Under the pieces are notes generated by a model that had not been told where the DNA came from, did no database searches, and saw only the letters and a program-made list of their open reading frames with translations. Shown here one piece after another: positions 27,278-36,417 of a DNA stretch of 64,000 nucleotides. Source of the DNA: Tunicatimonas sp964551335 (GTDB lineage: Bacteria > Bacteroidota > Bacteroidia > Cytophagales > Cyclobacteriaceae); NCBI GenBank assembly GCA_964551335.1, contig CAZKCO010000026.1:1-64000 (forward strand), given 5' to 3'. Within the stretch, counting starts at the first letter, position 1; every line of letters starts with the position of its first letter. The position numbers and the translations under genes were made by a program.

Positions 27278-29227
27278 ATGCGCTGCAGGCCATCGATCTT
27301 TATCACTTCCGTTTACAGAGCAATACTACCTACCCTACTGGCTTGGTTACCTCTTACATTACTAGGGCAGTCAGCGGAAAAGGATACGACAAGAGTACTT
27401 GAACCCTTAGAAATTTCCAGTACCCGCTTAGCTTATTTTACCATTGGGGATAAAATCTCGTCGGTGCTACCTCAGGCCATTGGAAACAGTGCTACCACTA
27501 ATCTGGCTCAGCTACTGATGAAGTATTCCGCGGTGAACGTTCGGTCATACGGGATCAGCGGACTGTCCACTGCTTCTCTGCGAGGAAGTGGTAGTAACCA
27601 CACTCCGGTGTTTTGGGACGGAATTAATTTACAGAGCAGTATGAATGGCAGTCTGGACCTCACGCTGGTTCCGGCATTTCTGATAGATGACATTTCGTTA
27701 CAGTACGGTAGTGCAGGGCCTATGTACGGAGCGGGAACCATGGGGGGAGCTATCCATCTCAATCAGGATCGTAGCATTGCTGACGGAATTGGTGGAAAGT
27801 TTTTTCAACAATTTGGCAGCTTTGGAGAGCGTTTTACGGGCATAAGCTTCCAATACGGTAATCGAGGAAGTTCCATTCGTGTACGAGCTTTTTCGCGGCA
27901 GGCCGATAATGATTTTCCTTATTACAATATTTATCAGAACCAAGAAGAACAGCGCAAAAACGCCGGAATTAGTCAGCAAGGCTTACTAGCCGAGTATTAT
28001 CAACGGTTAAACCTTAAACAGCACCTCAATATCAAGTACTGGCTTCAAGATAACTCAGTGCAAGTGCCCGGAGTGGCCGCCGCCGGCACTATTTCCCAAA
28101 CTACCCAAAACGATCTTTTTCACCGTTTAGTGGTAAATTGGAACCGATCTCGATCTAATCAACAGTTTAGGGTAAAAACTGCGGTATTAAGTCATCGGCT
28201 GGAATACGACGACAAAATCAGAGAAGCTTCTTTAAGTGAAGCAATTTCCTGGATAACTGAGTTAGAAAACACCTGGTATTTTAACCAACAGCGATGGCTG
28301 CTAGTAGGCGTAAATCACACCTACGAACAGGCGCAGGTAGAAAATTACGGAGCTGAACCACCTCATCGTAACCGTACTTCATTATTCCTATCCTACCGAA
28401 CCCAGTTAATCGAGCCTCTGGAAGTATCAGTAGGCTTGAGAGAATCGCTGATTGATCAGCAATGGGCACCGATACTACCTTCACTATCATTCTCCTACGC
28501 AATCAATAGTTATTGGCGGCTGCAATCCAAAGTTGCTCGTAGCTACAACCTCCCTACTTTTAATGATTTATACTGGCAAGGAGTAAACCAAGGGAATCCC
28601 AACTTACTACCTGAAAATGGCTGGAGTACTGAAATCGGATTAGAAGTCAAGCTCGCTAATCAGCCGCGGTGGAAACTAAACGGCAGCCTTACTGTCTTCA
28701 GCAATTGGCTCAAAGATTGGATACAATGGATTCCCTTAGAAGAATTACGATGGTCGCCGCGAAACATCCAACAGGTCTGGGCCCGAGGCGGAGAAGCAAC
28801 GATCAATGCTCAGGTTAGCCTCAATCAGCATACAAAGCTAAGTGCCTGGGGGGATTACAGCTATACTCATTCTACCAAAGCACAAATTACAAACGGAGGC
28901 AGTCGGGCTGAACTGCACAAACAATTGATATACACTCCCTACCACCAGGGAAAAGCCTCAGTCCAGTTAGATTACAATAGGTGGCAATGGGGTATCGCTA
29001 GCTCCTTTATTGGCGAACAGTTTACCAATGCCAGCAATAGTCAGACGCTACCCTCCTACTCTACCACCGATTTTTCCATCAAATATGACTGGCTCATAAA
29101 TCCAACTCACCAGATAAACTTTATCGGTTCACTCAATAATATTTTTATTCAAGCATATGAGGTCAGACAAGGCTTCCCCATGCCCGGGCGTAACTATCAA
29201 ATCAGCATTAATTATCAATTCAATTAA
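27278..29227 (+). CDS. btuB: TonB-dependent cobalamin receptor (BtuB-like)
   Basis: 649 residues. Signal peptide ending LLGQS. A TonB-box-like stretch (RVLEPLEISSTRLA) precedes the plug domain (LAQLLMKYSAVNVRSYG, SLRGSGSNHTPVFWDGINL, LQYGSAGPMYGAGTMGGAIHL). A 22-strand barrel follows and ends in an aromatic-rich strand (YQISINYQFN). It takes B12 across the outer membrane. Placement after riboswitch 2 assigns the substrate. 8 bases separate it from the btuG-like gene. Confidence 0.93.
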   Translation: MRCRPSIFITSVYRAILPTLLAWLPLTLLGQSAEKDTTRVLEPLEISSTRLAYFTIGDKISSVLPQAIGNSATTNLAQLLMKYSAVNVRSYGISGLSTASLRGSGSNHTPVFWDGINLQSSMNGSLDLTLVPAFLIDDISLQYGSAGPMYGAGTMGGAIHLNQDRSIADGIGGKFFQQFGSFGERFTGISFQYGNRGSSIRVRAFSRQADNDFPYYNIYQNQEEQRKNAGISQQGLLAEYYQRLNLKQHLNIKYWLQDNSVQVPGVAAAGTISQTTQNDLFHRLVVNWNRSRSNQQFRVKTAVLSHRLEYDDKIREASLSEAISWITELENTWYFNQQRWLLVGVNHTYEQAQVENYGAEPPHRNRTSLFLSYRTQLIEPLEVSVGLRESLIDQQWAPILPSLSFSYAINSYWRLQSKVARSYNLPTFNDLYWQGVNQGNPNLLPENGWSTEIGLEVKLANQPRWKLNGSLTVFSNWLKDWIQWIPLEELRWSPRNIQQVWARGGEATINAQVSLNQHTKLSAWGDYSYTHSTKAQITNGGSRAELHKQLIYTPYHQGKASVQLDYNRWQWGIASSFIGEQFTNASNSQTLPSYSTTDFSIKYDWLINPTHQINFIGSLNNIFIQAYEVRQGFPMPGRNYQISINYQFN

Positions 29228-29235
29228 CTATTACT

Positions 29236-30333
29236 ATGCAATCAAGATTAAGATCTCTTCCCATTTTTTCGGCTTTTCTCTGCCTTGCGGCGGTTTTCTT
29301 TATTTCGTGTAGTAACGATGATAATCCTACCCCTGCCCTACCCTCAGCTCAGGCCGGATACTTTATTGTGAATGAAGGAGGATTTGGTAATGCAAATACC
29401 ACAATCTCCTACTATGATCGGGAAAGCAACTCAGTACGAAATAATATCTTTCAGGATGCAAATAACCGTCCGCTGGGCGATCAAACCCAGTCGATGACGG
29501 TTTTTGATGAGCGGGGGTTTATTATAGTGCAGAATTCCTCAAAGATTGAAGTCATTGATCGTGATGATTTTTCGTCAATCGCCACCATTGACGCCGACGA
29601 TGGTATTGTTTCTCCTCGATATTTTTTGGGAATCAATTCCTCTAAAGGCTATGTCACCGATTGGGGTGCCGACGGCATTAGTGGTTCTGTTAAAGTAATC
29701 GACCTTGATACCTACGAAGTAACAGCATCCATCAGCGTGGGGCAGGGACCGAACCGACTTATCCTACATAACGATCAGGTTTACGTAGCTAACCAAGGGG
29801 GCTTAGGCTACGATAGCACGGTAGTTGTTATTGACCCCCAAACCAATACCGTAGTAGAAACCATCGTGGTCGGTGATAATCCAAATAGCTTGACAGTTGA
29901 TGCTAACGGGCAAATGTGGGTGGCTGGAAGCGGTAGAGTTGTATTTGACCCGGTTGATTTTTCCGTAATTGAAGAGGAGAGTACTCCGGGATTTTTAGCT
30001 CGGCTAGACAACGACGAGGTTGTATTGAAAATTGATGTAGATCAGCTCAGTTCCGGCCCCAGAAGTATTGCTACTAGCTTAACGGGACAAACCTTGCACT
30101 TTCTTTACGCAAGCGATGTATACCAAATGGGCATTAGCGATACCGAATTTCCCACATCTCCGTTAATCGATGGACAGTTTTATGGCCTATCGGTAGACCC
30201 GATAAGCGGTGAAATAGTGACCAGCCAAGCTCCAAATTTTAGTGATGATGGCACTTTTTCCCGCTATTCATCTTCCGGAGAATTAGTAGAAAGTTATACA
30301 GTCGGGATTGCTCCGAATGGTTTTGCGTTCTAA
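29236..30333 (+). CDS. btuG: Surface B12-binding beta-propeller lipoprotein (BtuG-like)
   Basis: 365 residues. Lipoprotein signal ending FISC. The rest is a seven-bladed YncE/YVTN-type propeller (AGYFIVNEGGFGNANTTISY, GSVKVIDLDTYEVTASISVG, DSTVVVIDPQTNTVVETIVVG, NSLTVDANGQMWVAG). In Bacteroides, BtuG is a surface lipoprotein of this fold that binds B12 with extreme affinity and hands it to BtuB. The gene directly follows a riboswitch-controlled btuB, the usual place for btuG. Assignment rests on fold plus context; residue-level B12 contacts cannot be judged by eye. Confidence 0.82.
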   Translation: MQSRLRSLPIFSAFLCLAAVFFISCSNDDNPTPALPSAQAGYFIVNEGGFGNANTTISYYDRESNSVRNNIFQDANNRPLGDQTQSMTVFDERGFIIVQNSSKIEVIDRDDFSSIATIDADDGIVSPRYFLGINSSKGYVTDWGADGISGSVKVIDLDTYEVTASISVGQGPNRLILHNDQVYVANQGGLGYDSTVVVIDPQTNTVVETIVVGDNPNSLTVDANGQMWVAGSGRVVFDPVDFSVIEEESTPGFLARLDNDEVVLKIDVDQLSSGPRSIATSLTGQTLHFLYASDVYQMGISDTEFPTSPLIDGQFYGLSVDPISGEIVTSQAPNFSDDGTFSRYSSSGELVESYTVGIAPNGFAF

Positions 30334-30363
30334 ATGGCCAATTCTAATAGCTCAGAAAATAGA

Positions 30364-30414
30364 CGACTATCGTCCAAAAGCCGGTAGATTTAGCTTTACG
30401 CTCCAAAGCCAATT
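30364..30414. repeat. Dispersed repeat, copy 1 (see 38357)
   Basis: About 50 bases sharing ACTATCGTC, AAAGCCGGTA, ATTTAGC and CCAAAGCCAA in the same order with the copy at 38357-38405. On the minus strand both could encode similar short peptides (LALERKAKSTGFWTIVVYF here). Likely a relic of a multicopy intergenic element. The rest of 30334-30523 shows nothing. Confidence 0.55.
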
Positions 30415-30523
30415 GAAGCTTATCCATTCACTTTGAAGTTGGCATTTCCCTCTACATTTGGTCGCTCAAATTGATCCATAATCACTAGGAGGTTTTCATG
30501 ATTTCGGTTTATGGTGAGTATGC

Positions 30524-31372
30524 CTAAACGTGCTCTAAGAAAAGTGATGTGGTCAGAATACTAGTAGCATCACCTCTGAATGAGCCGGTCACCGGCATGG
30601 TATTTTCAGGTTGCGAGCTGGAGCAGATGGGAATATGGGAGCCACCGGCTATCATACCGTTACTGGGGTCAAAACCAATCCATCCTGCTCCCGGCAAATA
30701 CACCTCCACCCAGGCATGAAGCTCAGGTTCGGGATGGTCTGATTCAACAAAAAAATAACCGCTCACAAATTTGGCAGCAATGCCCAAATGTCGGAGCAAC
30801 TGGATTTGCATCCATGAAAGATCCCGGCAAGACCCTTTTTTTAACTCAAACGTCAGGTTGGGTTCCAAAGGCTCACCCTCTAGTCGGGTTTCTAAAGTGA
30901 AATCATGATGAATTTGGCGGGTCAGGGAGGTAATGAAGTCAATGGTTTTGTGAGCGGTGACTACGAGAATTCGATTAGCATATTCGAGGAGAGAATCATG
31001 AATTTTTATGGTATGTAGTGCCGCATGTAAAAGGTCTTTGAGATGCCAAGGATAGTGGAACGGCAGGTCAAAATAGCTTTCCGGGAACAGAATAAAGTTA
31101 AAAGGATTATGGTCTTCCAATCGTACTACCGATTCCGAAAAGACACTTAGTTTTTCATGCATTTCACTAAACCAGCAGAAATGTACCAGGTTATTCTCTG
31201 CGTCAATATGTTCAGACAAACCGGTGGGAGTTGAGGCGATGATCATACTAAAGCTTTCGAGTTGAATGTAAGGAGTAACCTTGGGTTTAAATCTTAAGTA
31301 ATGCGGTTCAATAAAAACCTCGGTGCTAAACTCATACATCGTTTCATGTACGATCTTTAATCTCGTTTCCAT
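30524..31372 (-). CDS. Transglutaminase-like cysteine peptidase family protein
   Basis: 282 residues from the ATG at 31372; a TTG 12 bases upstream is the alternative. N-terminal beta region (bact_transglu_N-like: LKIVHETMYEFSTEV, EPHYLRFKP) then the transglutaminase core. The catalytic triad is visible: C182 in KKGSCRDLSWM, H219 in ELHAWVEVYLP and D235 in WIGFDPSNG. Such proteins are usually cytoplasmic peptidases or amidases of unknown substrate. No signal peptide. It is downstream of a decayed AraC-type gene. Confidence 0.9.
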   Translation of the reverse strand: METRLKIVHETMYEFSTEVFIEPHYLRFKPKVTPYIQLESFSMIIASTPTGLSEHIDAENNLVHFCWFSEMHEKLSVFSESVVRLEDHNPFNFILFPESYFDLPFHYPWHLKDLLHAALHTIKIHDSLLEYANRILVVTAHKTIDFITSLTRQIHHDFTLETRLEGEPLEPNLTFELKKGSCRDLSWMQIQLLRHLGIAAKFVSGYFFVESDHPEPELHAWVEVYLPGAGWIGFDPSNGMIAGGSHIPICSSSQPENTMPVTGSFRGDATSILTTSLFLEHV

Positions 31373-31407
31373 TTCATTCGCCAATAGGCGTATTAAAAGT
31401 AAAAATC

Positions 31408-32124
31408 TTAAAGGGGCCTCATCATACCCTTTGTATTTGTAGTAGGAGGTGTTCTAAATTTAGCATGGTAATAATTTACGATAGCTCTAGTAGTATTCCT
31501 CCAACTGGTGGGCCAGGATTTCCAGTACTTTGCTTCAAACAACAGACTACCCGCAAAGCCGGTTTTCTTATTCTGAAAGGCATCCACCAGGCATGTTGTA
31601 ATGGCTGAGTCGTACGTCTGATGTAAAAAATACTGCTTCTCCGCATGAGTATCTTCTATGTTAATCCTAATTGAGGTGGGTAAGTAAGATATGTCCCGGA
31701 GCTGAATAAAGTCATGCCGAATGAGTTGTATTCCTAAGCACTTTACTACCTCTCCCTCTGGAAACTGGGTCTTCTGGTCTTGTCCCCGGGTGCAGGCATA
31801 GGCGATAAATTGCCCGGCTTTCACCTGATGCTGGAGACGACCGGATACTCCGGAATGGGAAAATCCTCCCTGGAGAGAATACAAAAAACGTAAGGGATGA
31901 TATCGTTCAATATCGAATAAGACCTCCAGATCTTCTTCCAACTGCATATCCAGATAAAAGCATCCCAGACCCTGAGAAAAGTCCAAAGCCCGGAAGCGGC
32001 TGGTATAATCGGGGGTACTGATTTTTAGTGTTTCCTGCTGATGCACTATGTAGTCCTTGCCCAACTGTTGTTCCATCAGGGGCATAGGATCATGCAGGAA
32101 ATAAGATTGTAAATGTATCTTCAT
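31408..32124 (-). pseudogene. AraC-family regulator, frameshifted, DNA-binding domain lost
   Basis: From the ATG at 32124 the first ~190 residues resemble the sensor domain of Bacteroidota AraC regulators (YSLQGGFSHSG, VKAGQFIAYACTRGQDQ, VVKCLGIQLIRHDF, GSLLFEAK). After FEAK (near 31530) the reading frame reads YWKSWPTSW, but the alternative frame gives LEILAHQLEEYY, the expected family sequence. Loss of a single G in AAG(G)TACTGG explains this. That restored frame then meets TAG, and no helix-turn-helix follows. The regulator is therefore broken. Confidence 0.75.
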
Positions 32125-32170
32125 AAGGAACACAAAGTAATAACTCCTAAGGGATATATTCCCCAGAAGG

Positions 32171-32207
32171 TGACTCGGTCAGATGACTCGGTCAGATGAC
32201 TCGGTCA
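32171..32207. repeat. Three tandem copies of palindrome TGACTCGGTCA
   Basis: The 11-mer TGAC-TCG-GTCA, an inverted repeat, occurs three times at a 13-base period separated by GA. It lies about 50 bases upstream of the AraC pseudogene start. This looks like a multimeric protein-binding site or a replication-slippage product. Confidence 0.7.
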
Positions 32208-32347
32208 GGCTGTGAAAGGAGATAATGGGTTGGAAAGGGAAAACTGATAAAAAGCCTAAACTGCACTTCCCGCATAAAAATGGAAGGTAAGCAATCTATT
32301 TGATATAAATGGTTTATGCCGGCCACTAAAATACCGGTCTAGGTAAC

Positions 32348-32640
32348 TTAACGCTCTCCTTTTAATAGGTTTTGTTGAAATTGCTTAGGAAATATACCAA
32401 ACCTTCCTCTGAATTTGATAGCAAAAGTCATTTTGCTATCAAATTCAACCCGTTGGGCTACTTCGCCTACATTCCTTTTATCTTCGGCTAGTTGCACCTT
32501 GGCCATATTGAGTCACTCTTGCCAGATATGATGGTAGATAGTGGTGTGAAATAGCTGTTTATACCCCGCTTTAGTCGAAAACAAATTTCTATTGTTAGTG
32601 AGACCGACTTTCCGCCACTAGGGAGTCAGATAGTACAGAA
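32348..32640 (-). pseudogene. Relic of an AraC-type helix-turn-helix domain
   Basis: On the minus strand, codons ending at TAA 32348 read AKVQLAEDKRNVGEVAQRV then EFDSKMTFAIKFRGRFGIFP, the second HTH of AraC proteins. Upstream, in the same frame but beyond an internal TGA, AGYKQLFHTTIYHHIWQE matches the first HTH, and a further TAG precedes it. An ORF of only 52 codons (32506-32348) remains open. A perfect 17-bp inverted repeat (32410-32447) lies in its coding sequence. Nothing recognisable was seen in 32641-32934. Confidence 0.65.
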
Positions 32641-32934
32641 CTTAAAAAAAAAGGCCTTGAAAACACGATAAAGTGAAGCCGTGGAATCGGAAGAACGATT
32701 AGGTAGTAAAACCAATAATACGCCTTGCCTGAAAAGAAATATTAAAAGTCTCGAAAATTAGCGTATCTTCAACACACTATGATAAACCTCTATTTTTTGA
32801 TCTCCCCATTTTAGCTAATGATCGTGGAAAGGGCTTGACCTAGAGGGTTTGCTTTCCATCACCTGGCCCTTGCTTGTAGTGATTTTTGATGCTTTTATCA
32901 TCCAGACTCTTTTTATCAAGAATATGATTATCCA

Positions 32935-33801
32935 ATGAAACAGCTTAAAATAAGCAAGAAAATTACCAACCGTGAAAGCGAGTCCTTGGATAGGTACTTG
33001 ATGGAGATTGGAAAAATGGGCTTAATTACTCCTAATGAGGAAGTGGCCTTGGCCAAAAGGATAAAAGAGGGAGATCAAATTGCATTGGAAAAACTGACTA
33101 AAGCGAATTTACGATTTGTTATTTCAGTAGCCAAGCAATACCAAAGCCATGTGCTGTCCTTAAGTGATCTGATCAATGAAGGTAACCTGGGATTAATCAA
33201 AGCCGCTCAGCGCTTCGATGAGACCCGAGGGTTCAAATTTATTTCGTATGCGGTATGGTGGATTCGCCAGTCCATCATGCAAGCGATTGCCGAGCAATCG
33301 CGGGTGGTTCGGCTTCCTTTAAACCGAGTGGGTTCACTGAATAAGATTTCCAAAACATTCTCTCAACTGGAGCAACAATTCCATCGCGACCCTACGGAGG
33401 AGGAACTTGCCCTGCTATTAGACATGACCGAAGAAGAGGTGTTGTTTACGTTAAATTTATCAGGCAATCATCTTTCCCTGGATGCTCCTTTTGCAAATGG
33501 AGAAGAGAACGAAAACAGATTACTCGATGTGTTGGAGAATAATCATGAGGAAGCAGATGCGGATATGATGATGTCTTCCCTGCGAAAAGAATTGGAACGA
33601 GCTCTTTCTACCATAACGAAAAGGGAGTCCGATGTGCTAGTCCACTATTTTGGACTTGATGGAGAAAGAGCATTGACGCTGGAGGAAATAGGGAAAAAAT
33701 ATAATCTGACTCGGGAAAGAGTACGTCAGATCAAAGAGAGTGCAACCCGTAGACTCCGACATGGTTCCCAAAGTAATCTATTGAAGGCGTATTTAGGGTA
33801 A
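32935..33801 (+). CDS. rpoD: RpoD/SigA-type sigma-70 factor, likely a paralogue
   Basis: 288 residues, the length of the short Bacteroidota primary sigma factor. Region 1.2/2: ESLDRYLMEIGKMGLITPNEE, LTKANLRFVISVAKQYQ, INEGNLGLIKAAQRFDETRG, FKFISYAVWWIRQSIMQAI. Region 3: VRLPLNRVGSLNKI. Region 4.2: LTLEEIGKKYNLTRERVRQI. It departs from the usual strongly conserved text in places (QYQSHVLSLSDL, LLDMTEEEVLFTLNLSGNHL, HYFGLDGERALT, KESATRRLRHGSQSNLL). That and its accessory surroundings suggest a second, group-2-like sigma factor rather than the housekeeping copy. Target promoters unknown. Confidence 0.85.
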   Translation: MKQLKISKKITNRESESLDRYLMEIGKMGLITPNEEVALAKRIKEGDQIALEKLTKANLRFVISVAKQYQSHVLSLSDLINEGNLGLIKAAQRFDETRGFKFISYAVWWIRQSIMQAIAEQSRVVRLPLNRVGSLNKISKTFSQLEQQFHRDPTEEELALLLDMTEEEVLFTLNLSGNHLSLDAPFANGEENENRLLDVLENNHEEADADMMMSSLRKELERALSTITKRESDVLVHYFGLDGERALTLEEIGKKYNLTRERVRQIKESATRRLRHGSQSNLLKAYLG

Positions 33802-34073
33802 TTTGTGAGAGAGGAAAGAGATACTAAATCTTTGTCTAATAAATATTGGTAAATTACTATGGTCGTTACGCCTGGGAAATGTAAGCCATCGTAGCGCATT
33901 AATTTCTGTTGACAGATGAGCGTAGGTGGGTTGCATTTCTATCAGTACCCTCTACCAAACACTATAGACACTTATCATGAATACATGGGACACTACGTCA
34001 GAGCCAGAGAAATCAGGCTGAAGGACAAGCTATTCATCTACTTCATTAGTTGGCTTTTCGGAAAGAACCATTT

Positions 34074-36311
34074 TCAGATTGAAGAAAACAAGGAAGAAAA
34101 CTCAATATTACCTGTTTTTCGATTAAAGAAAGCCGAACACAGACCTAAGTTTCCTTTACGCACCTGCTCCCTGATGTATGGGTTTTGCTGGATGATTCTA
34201 CTTTTGGATTCTGTTAAATTCCATAAGGCAATTTCGTCTACCAGAACAGGCACATCTTCATTATTCAATTTTTCCGGGCTGAATCCAGCAGAAGCAAGGG
34301 CAGGGTTAAGCAAGGGTCTCAAATAAGAATCTTTTCCTTTCAAGTGCCATTCAAGGGCTTCCTGGATAAAGGAGTTTTTAGAATTCCCCATCAAAATGAT
34401 CAGTTTAGCTCCCTGGGTTCTGCAAGCTACTTCGATACTGTATATAAGGGGGTCGCTTATGATATTTCCTAAGGCTCTCAATGAGATCAGATCACCGATA
34501 CCCGTGTTTAGCAGCATATTTAAAGGCTCACGCATATCAACACAAGTGATCACGACTGCCAAAGGAGCTTCTTTGATGAATTCCATCAGTTCTTTATTCC
34601 TTAATCTTTTTGAAACCAGATTACCCTCTACATAATTCTGATTTCCTTCCTTGAGGTGATCTAAAACTTTCTGGGGTGTGGTAAGATCTTTTTTGATTTT
34701 TGCGTGGCTCCTCACCATTTTAATTTGGCTATTGGGACTATACCTCTCTCTTAGTCCTATCACAGTGACCTCAATACCATTTTCCCGCGCAAACGTGTTT
34801 TGAAAATCATTTAGAATTTCTATGATATCATGTTCCACATACGTAGAAAAAGTAGCATCAATCGTTATTTTTGAATTTTTAGAAAGACCCCATAAGATTT
34901 TTTTTATAGCTGGTTTATTTAGAAAAGACACCTCGTTAGACAACTCAAGCTGAATCTCTTTTCGCCGGTTTGACTTAATGCTTTCAAGATAAAAGGGGTT
35001 ATAAAAGTTACCTCTAAGTAAAAAAAACAAACTGGAAGCTGTTCCTATCAATACTCCCAGTAACACATCGGTAAGCAGGATGCTGATGGTGGTGACGATA
35101 AACGGGATAAATTGGTCCCATCCTTTTTTGTACATGTCTCTGAATAGGGAAACGGAAGCAAGCTTATATCCTACCACTAAAAGGATAGCAGCAAGAGATG
35201 CCAAAGGGATCAAATTGATAATTGAACTAAGGACGAGTACACTAGCCAGTAATAGTATGCCATGAATTATCGTAGAGAGCTTCGTTTCTGCACCGGCCGC
35301 AATATTGACGGAACTCCTTACAATAACGGAGGTGATTGGAATGCCACCTATACATCCCGCCAGTGTGTTACCGATACCTTGGGCCACTAATTCCCGATTA
35401 GGAGGACTTCTCCTCTTGTGTGGATCCAGATTATCAGCCGCCTCAATGGCTAGCAGCGAAGCAATAGAAGCGATCAAAGCGATGGTAAAGGCATACGTCC
35501 AGACTTGTATATCATCTATGGCACTGAAATCAGGAAAGGTCAGTAACGAAGAAAATCCATTTATATCCGGAATATTGACCAGGTGAGAACCCTCTAGGTA
35601 AAAAGAAGGGATAAAATATTTAAAGAACATATTCAACATCGCTCCAATAATCACTACCATCAGAAAAGGGGGCAGGAGTTTAATTTTTCTAAAAAAGGTC
35701 TTTTCCCAGAAGATTAGAATCAATAAAGAAACAAGCGTCAGAAGAATGGCACCGGATGATAGAGATTGAAAAATCGCCGATATCTCGGGAGGGTTATGAA
35801 TAAAATTCCGGGAATAATCTATCAGTCGACTATCTTGTTCTATGCCCAAAGCATAAGAGATTTGTGAGAAAATAAGAATAAGCCCGATGGCCGCGAGTAA
35901 TCCTTTAATAATACTGGTCGGCATATAGTCGGCAATTATCCCGGCCTTCAGGATACCAAGCAATAGCTGTATCAAACCCCCAATCATTAAGGCAAGTAAA
36001 AATACCTCAAAGCTGCCCAATTCTTGTATGGCTACTAATACTACCGCGGACAAACTTGCCGCCGGTCCGCTTACACTTACCTCAGATTGACTGATGCTTC
36101 CGATGACAATACCACCAATAATTCCTGATATAAGGCCTGCGATTAATGGAGCACCACAGGCTAATGCAATACCAAGGCATAATGGAAGCGCCACGAGAAA
36201 GACTACAATGCTGGCAGGAATATCTTTTGCTGGTCTACTAAAGATTGGCCTTCTCCTAGCCTCAATTTTTGCTTTAGCTATAAGTTTTTTGAAAGGTTTC
36301 CTTTTATTCAA
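34074..36311 (-). CDS. SulP anion transporter fused to carbonic-anhydrase-like domain
   Basis: 745 residues. Residues 25 to ~440 are a SulP transporter (PASIVVFLVALPLCLGIALA, SVSGPAASLSAVVLVAI, IAGCIGG-like GNTLAGCIGGIPITSVIVRS), then a STAS-like segment (ITIDATFSTYVEHDIIEIL) and a beta-carbonic-anhydrase domain from about 555. There the first zinc ligand Cys590 and the D592/R594 dyad remain (TCVDMRE), but the usual H-x-x-C pair reads N643-S-K-N646 (MGNSKNS). Two of three protein zinc ligands are thus missing. Intact fusions are thought to couple bicarbonate import with hydration. The start appears to be TTG at 36311, as an in-frame TAA precedes it. Confidence 0.9.
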   Translation of the reverse strand: MNKRKPFKKLIAKAKIEARRRPIFSRPAKDIPASIVVFLVALPLCLGIALACGAPLIAGLISGIIGGIVIGSISQSEVSVSGPAASLSAVVLVAIQELGSFEVFLLALMIGGLIQLLLGILKAGIIADYMPTSIIKGLLAAIGLILIFSQISYALGIEQDSRLIDYSRNFIHNPPEISAIFQSLSSGAILLTLVSLLILIFWEKTFFRKIKLLPPFLMVVIIGAMLNMFFKYFIPSFYLEGSHLVNIPDINGFSSLLTFPDFSAIDDIQVWTYAFTIALIASIASLLAIEAADNLDPHKRRSPPNRELVAQGIGNTLAGCIGGIPITSVIVRSSVNIAAGAETKLSTIIHGILLLASVLVLSSIINLIPLASLAAILLVVGYKLASVSLFRDMYKKGWDQFIPFIVTTISILLTDVLLGVLIGTASSLFFLLRGNFYNPFYLESIKSNRRKEIQLELSNEVSFLNKPAIKKILWGLSKNSKITIDATFSTYVEHDIIEILNDFQNTFARENGIEVTVIGLRERYSPNSQIKMVRSHAKIKKDLTTPQKVLDHLKEGNQNYVEGNLVSKRLRNKELMEFIKEAPLAVVITCVDMREPLNMLLNTGIGDLISLRALGNIISDPLIYSIEVACRTQGAKLIILMGNSKNSFIQEALEWHLKGKDSYLRPLLNPALASAGFSPEKLNNEDVPVLVDEIALWNLTESKSRIIQQNPYIREQVRKGNLGLCSAFFNRKTGNIEFSSLFSSI

Positions 36312-36417
36312 CTGTTTAAAGATTGAGTTTTATGTTCACTAAGAGGGTAATGCTGCATTTGGTGTTCCTCCGTTAAGGTAGACTTGGAGTAAAGAGTAAG
36401 TTGTTTAACTACTTAGA

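Noticed and set aside
33916..34326. 136-codon plus-strand ORF
   Set aside because: Most of it is antisense to the 3' end of the SulP-CA gene; the rest has no recognisable protein features.
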